A stretch of 64,000 bases of DNA from Petrosia ficiformis (lineage: Eukaryota; Porifera; Demospongiae; Haplosclerida; Petrosiidae): assembly GCA_947044365.1 (NCBI GenBank), contig OX345644.1:5462577-5526576 (forward strand). Direction: 5' to 3'. A model generated the notes under the pieces. That model had not been told where the DNA came from, searched no databases, and worked only from the letters and a program-made list of their open reading frames with translations. Each line of letters opens with the position of its first letter. Position 1 is the first letter of the stretch. The position numbers and the translations under genes were made by a program. Shown here one piece after another: positions 60,882 to 64,000 of the stretch.

Positions 60882-60922
<41 letters not shown>

Positions 60923-60980
60923 CGTAATTTTAGTATGATGGTGACATCATCCCTTTGATGTGGTGAGTTCTATATATTGT
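59893..60980. other. Non-coding 3' flank of copy E
   Basis: Homologous to the 3' flanks of copies B and C (for example AAGCTGTTTAGTTGTGTTGC), with about 205 bp at 60370-60580 not seen in the others. A (TA)n run is at 60870-60920. No gene seen. Confidence 0.7.
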
Positions 60981-61284
60981 ACAAGAATAATAAAAAACAT
61001 TTCCAATAAAAATGAAAGAAGATGTAGGGATGTCAAAACCCAAAAAGGATGCAAACAAGGTTAGGTGGGGGCCCAAATTTAAACAAACCACTTCCATATA
61101 ACCCTACATAAGTACTTAAACCACTATAAAGCAAAATACGAAGAGCTGTACTTATGTAGGGTTATATGGAAGTGGTTTGTTTAAATTTGGGCCCCACCTA
61201 ACCTTGTTCGCATCCTTTTTGAGTTTTGACATCCCTACATCTTCTTTCATTTTTATTGGAAATGTTTTTTATTATTCTTGTTGT
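60980..61284. mobile_element. Complete large-hairpin MITE, arms about 140 bp
   Basis: The left arm ACAAGAATAATAAAAAACAT to about 61125 is almost perfectly complementary to about 61150-61284, with a loop of about 25 bp (AAGCAAAATACGAAGAGC). Partial copies: 11110-11335, 58850-59010, 61720-61925. Confidence 0.92.
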
Positions 61285-61289
61285 ATATA

Positions 61290-63115
61290 GTGTGCTAATA
61301 TATAGGTCCTATATACCACATATAGGGCATTCGTTTTGTGTCCTAGGATGTGATATAGCCCTCACAGGCTTGTGCTATATCACTTCCTCAGACACAAAAC
61401 TCTGGTCCTATATTTTGTATATATATAGGACCTGTTAGCATACTATATATATTACATATATCACTGCATGAATTTCAGTTATCACTACACATTTGTGCAG
61501 TGATAACTCCATATTTTAGATCATATGTACCCCTTCCAATATTTAGGAAGAAGCCATCAACTACTGTCACTGAAAACATTACATATTATGTAGCAATTTT
61601 AATCTGCAGTTTCAATTTCCTTACACAGTCTAATTGATTTACAAAGAAGCAGAACAAATCGTGAAGGACTGGCCTGTGCATGCCCCTACCTACATAAACA
61701 TGTTTACACTTATAATTAAACAAACCACTTCCATATAACCCTACATAAGTACTTACACTACTATAAAACGAAATACAAAGAGCCGTACTTATGTAGGGTT
61801 ATATGGAAGTGGTTTGTTTAATTTTGGGTCCTATGTTAGCTTCCCAACCTTGTTCACATGCTTTTTGGGTTTTGAGATCCTTACATCTTCTTTCATTTTA
61901 TTGCAAATGTTTTTTATTATTTATTATCAGAATGTGAGCATAAAACAGTTTAGTGTGCACAAAGCACAAAGTACAGGGCTTATATAGCATGTACACACTG
62001 TAAAAATAATTTGTTATTTTAACAGACCAGTTGTTACCTCAGTTGCATGTACATTTATAATACAACATCAAATACAAGGATAATTAACATTTTGTCTGGT
62101 TATAATATAGCTATATATATAATAAAAATGAATGCTATGACTACAGTCATAATTTTACGTTCTATATGGGGTGGTAGAGTATGTACATTTATGATTGCAT
62201 GACTAGTCAATGTAGTTTTTACTAATAATTTGAAACAAATTGTTCCTTGCTATGCATATTATCTCATTTTGAAGTTATCAATTACAGACTCTTTATAATT
62301 ATGGTAGTAGGGTATATATTGGTATGTACATTCCTGATTGCATGATTAGTGATAACAATTGTTTTTACTATAACCAATAATTTGAAACAAATTGTTTCTT
62401 CCTATACTAAATAGAAATGTTAAAATAACAAATTTATTTGTTAGTACAATTGCAAGGATGAAAAATTATAATTTAGCTAGTCATACAGGATGTTATGACT
62501 GAATGATAACGTAAATATTATGTATAATATCTGCACAAAGAAGGTTTGGAAACCTAAAATCACTTAATTAAAATTATTTAATTAAAATCATTTGGAATTA
62601 GCTTGCAAATATACTTTCAACAACTGTACAAAAACCAAAATAATTATAGTAACATTATAAGTGTATACATGTTTATTATAAGAGTAAACATGTTTATGCA
62701 GGTTCTGTAGGTAGGGGCATGCCCAGGCCAATCCTTCACAATTTGTTCTGCTTCTTTGTAAATCAATTAGACTGTGTAAGGAAATTGAAACTGCAGATTA
62801 TAATTGCTACATAATATGTAATGTTTTCAGTGACAGTAGTTGATGGCTTCTTCCTAAAATATTGGAAGGGGTACATAGGATCTAAAATATGGAGTTATCA
62901 CTGCACAAATGTGTAGTGATAACTGAAATTCATGCAGTGATATATGTAATATATATAGTATACTAATAGGTCCTATATACAAAATACAGGAGCTGAGTTT
63001 TGTGCTCGAGGATCAAATATATAGCCCAAGCCTGCGAGGGCTATATCACATTCGAGGACACAAAACAAGTGTCCTATATGCGGTATATAGGCCTATTGGC
63101 ATACTACAATACAAT
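61290..63115. repeat. Large foldback, arms about 400 bp
   Basis: 61290-61712 is inverted at 62640-63115 (shared: TAGGTAGGGGCATGCCC, CCCCTTCCAATATTT, GTGATAACTGAAATTCATGC). Each arm's outer end is a GATATAGCC-core foldback. The centre holds a partial large-hairpin MITE (61720-61925) and CACTG-type MITE remnants (61995-62460). Confidence 0.85.
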
Positions 63116-63204
63116 ATATTGTGTGATGGTGACATCTCCTGCATAGTGTGCACATGAAAGGTCTATATACAATATATGGAACTCACCACATTAAAGGATG
63201 TCAC

Positions 63205-63322
63205 CATCATACTGTATATATGTATATATAAATATATATAATTATATATTATATATTTATATAATTATATATCAATGTATATATATGTATATATATATAA
63301 TTATATAATTATATATATATAT
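63205..63322. repeat. (TA)-rich low-complexity tract
   Basis: Mixed TATATA/AATTATATA sequence; the next element inserted at its right edge. Confidence 0.9.
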
Positions 63323-63629
63323 TAGGGCTGGGATGATTAATCGATTAATCGATTAATCAATCGATATTGAAAATTCCTCTGATTATCGATTATAAGTCTG
63401 TGATATTGATTTTGCTAATTATTCCAGAAGACATACTTTTCAAGCATGTGACAGCAAATAATGTACAATATGGAAGGGATAGGAAGCCTTTTTTGGTCAT
63501 CAAATGGGAGGAGTTTCCTGTATTATTTGACTTAATTGGCCTAATTACTTCCGCTGATTTTAATTGATTATCAATCGACTTGAAGTTAGTGATAATCGAT
63601 TTCAGAATCTCAGCCGATTCCCAGCCCTA
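63323..63629. mobile_element. hAT-like MITE, 307 bp
   Basis: The ends TAGGGCTGGG and CCCAGCCCTA are inverted; ATATATAT lies on both sides, though it is inside a TA run and so weak evidence. The subterminal region has repeated TTAATCGATTAATCGATT. A 66-residue open frame inside is not recognisable. Confidence 0.8.
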
Positions 63630-63734
63630 ATATATATATCATAATTTTACCATTAGTAACTTTCCTTATTTCTCTCTTTAATTTTAATTATTGTATATAG
63701 CTTTAAAAAAAACTAGGCAACAGTATGATAGAGA

Positions 63735-63995
63735 TGTTTTAACTAGGCAGATACCCTCCTAACGGTGTTGAATTAGCAATGAAGTCCACAGAAAAACAGA
63801 CACTCTTTCCGGGAAACAACATGACCGCAGCTGGATTCGAACCACCGATCTTTCAATCGGGAGGCTCAAGCTCCAACCACTAAGCCACGCTGCCCCCTTA
63901 AAAAAAAAGAGTGCCCATCAAACTGGAACTATTTGGTGGGAATGACAAACCACAACATCTATACACACAAGTGTGTATATAAGACCATAGTCCTA
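63735..63995 (-). mobile_element. tRNA-derived SINE (copy 2)
   Basis: On the minus strand, GGCAGCGTGGCTTAGTGGTT has an A box (TGGCTTAGTGG) and GGTTCGAATCC is a perfect B box, about 35-40 bases apart, as in a tRNA-type RNA polymerase III promoter. A tRNA-unrelated body follows. The part on the other side of the head (63900-64000) is shared with 27603-27860. Confidence 0.85.
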
Positions 63996-64000
63996 TAAGT

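Noticed and set aside
61226..61438. 70-codon open frame
   Set aside because: It lies entirely within a hairpin MITE arm and a foldback.
63800..63895. Possible functional tRNA gene
   Set aside because: A and B boxes are present, but the acceptor stem does not pair and the sequence is part of a dispersed repeat with a tail, so it is a SINE.

Overview
The window looks like nuclear DNA of an early-branching animal, most likely a demosponge. This is inference from four things: spliced genes with short GT-AG introns, an animal-type TBK1/IKK-epsilon kinase gene, very AT-rich spacers full of small DNA transposons and (TA)n runs, and frequent ACATGT-type palindromic runs. There are no operons, no rRNA and no functional tRNA gene. 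Most of the window is repeat-derived.

Bases 1-21,030 hold one gene on the minus strand, a TBK1/IKK-epsilon-like kinase. I could thread 17 exons with unbroken reading phase, from the ATG at 21025 down to an exon at 49-134. The 3' end lies outside the window. Its introns carry two large minisatellites (about 25 bp and about 102 bp units) and several MITEs. Upstream, also on the minus strand, is a single-exon gene for a three-domain fibronectin type III protein with a hydrophobic C-terminus (22063-23277). Beyond it, 26.4-28.8 kb is a duplicated copy of the kinase gene's 5' end, including an intact-looking copy of exon 1.

Bases 31,500-60,000 hold a dispersed family of one gene in five copies plus three 5' fragments. 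The gene encodes a signal peptide, an ectodomain that I recognise as a divergent tRNA nucleotidyltransferase/poly(A) polymerase head fold, a transmembrane helix and a Cys-rich tail. Only the copy at 35977-37242 is intact; the others carry a nonsense codon, frameshifts or truncations. Two copies are paired head-to-head with broken copies of a second gene (DUF4139-like domain, with a C-terminal ubiquitin-like domain in one copy), and this pair has been duplicated in inverted orientation.

Bases 44,800-52,300 are a nest of mobile elements. The best resolved is a 2,020-bp element (45587-47606) with 43-bp terminal inverted repeats and a 9-bp target duplication, confirmed by an empty paralogous site. 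It carries the N-terminal half of a ubiquitin-specific protease domain and a PHD-like finger. Next to it a TTAA-flanked element carries a 2A-like peptide, a PHD finger and a coiled coil. That 2A motif is split by a 1.1-kb transposon, which itself contains another.

Bases 60,000-64,000 are palindromic MITEs, a large foldback (61.3-63.1 kb), a hAT-like MITE and a tRNA-derived SINE.
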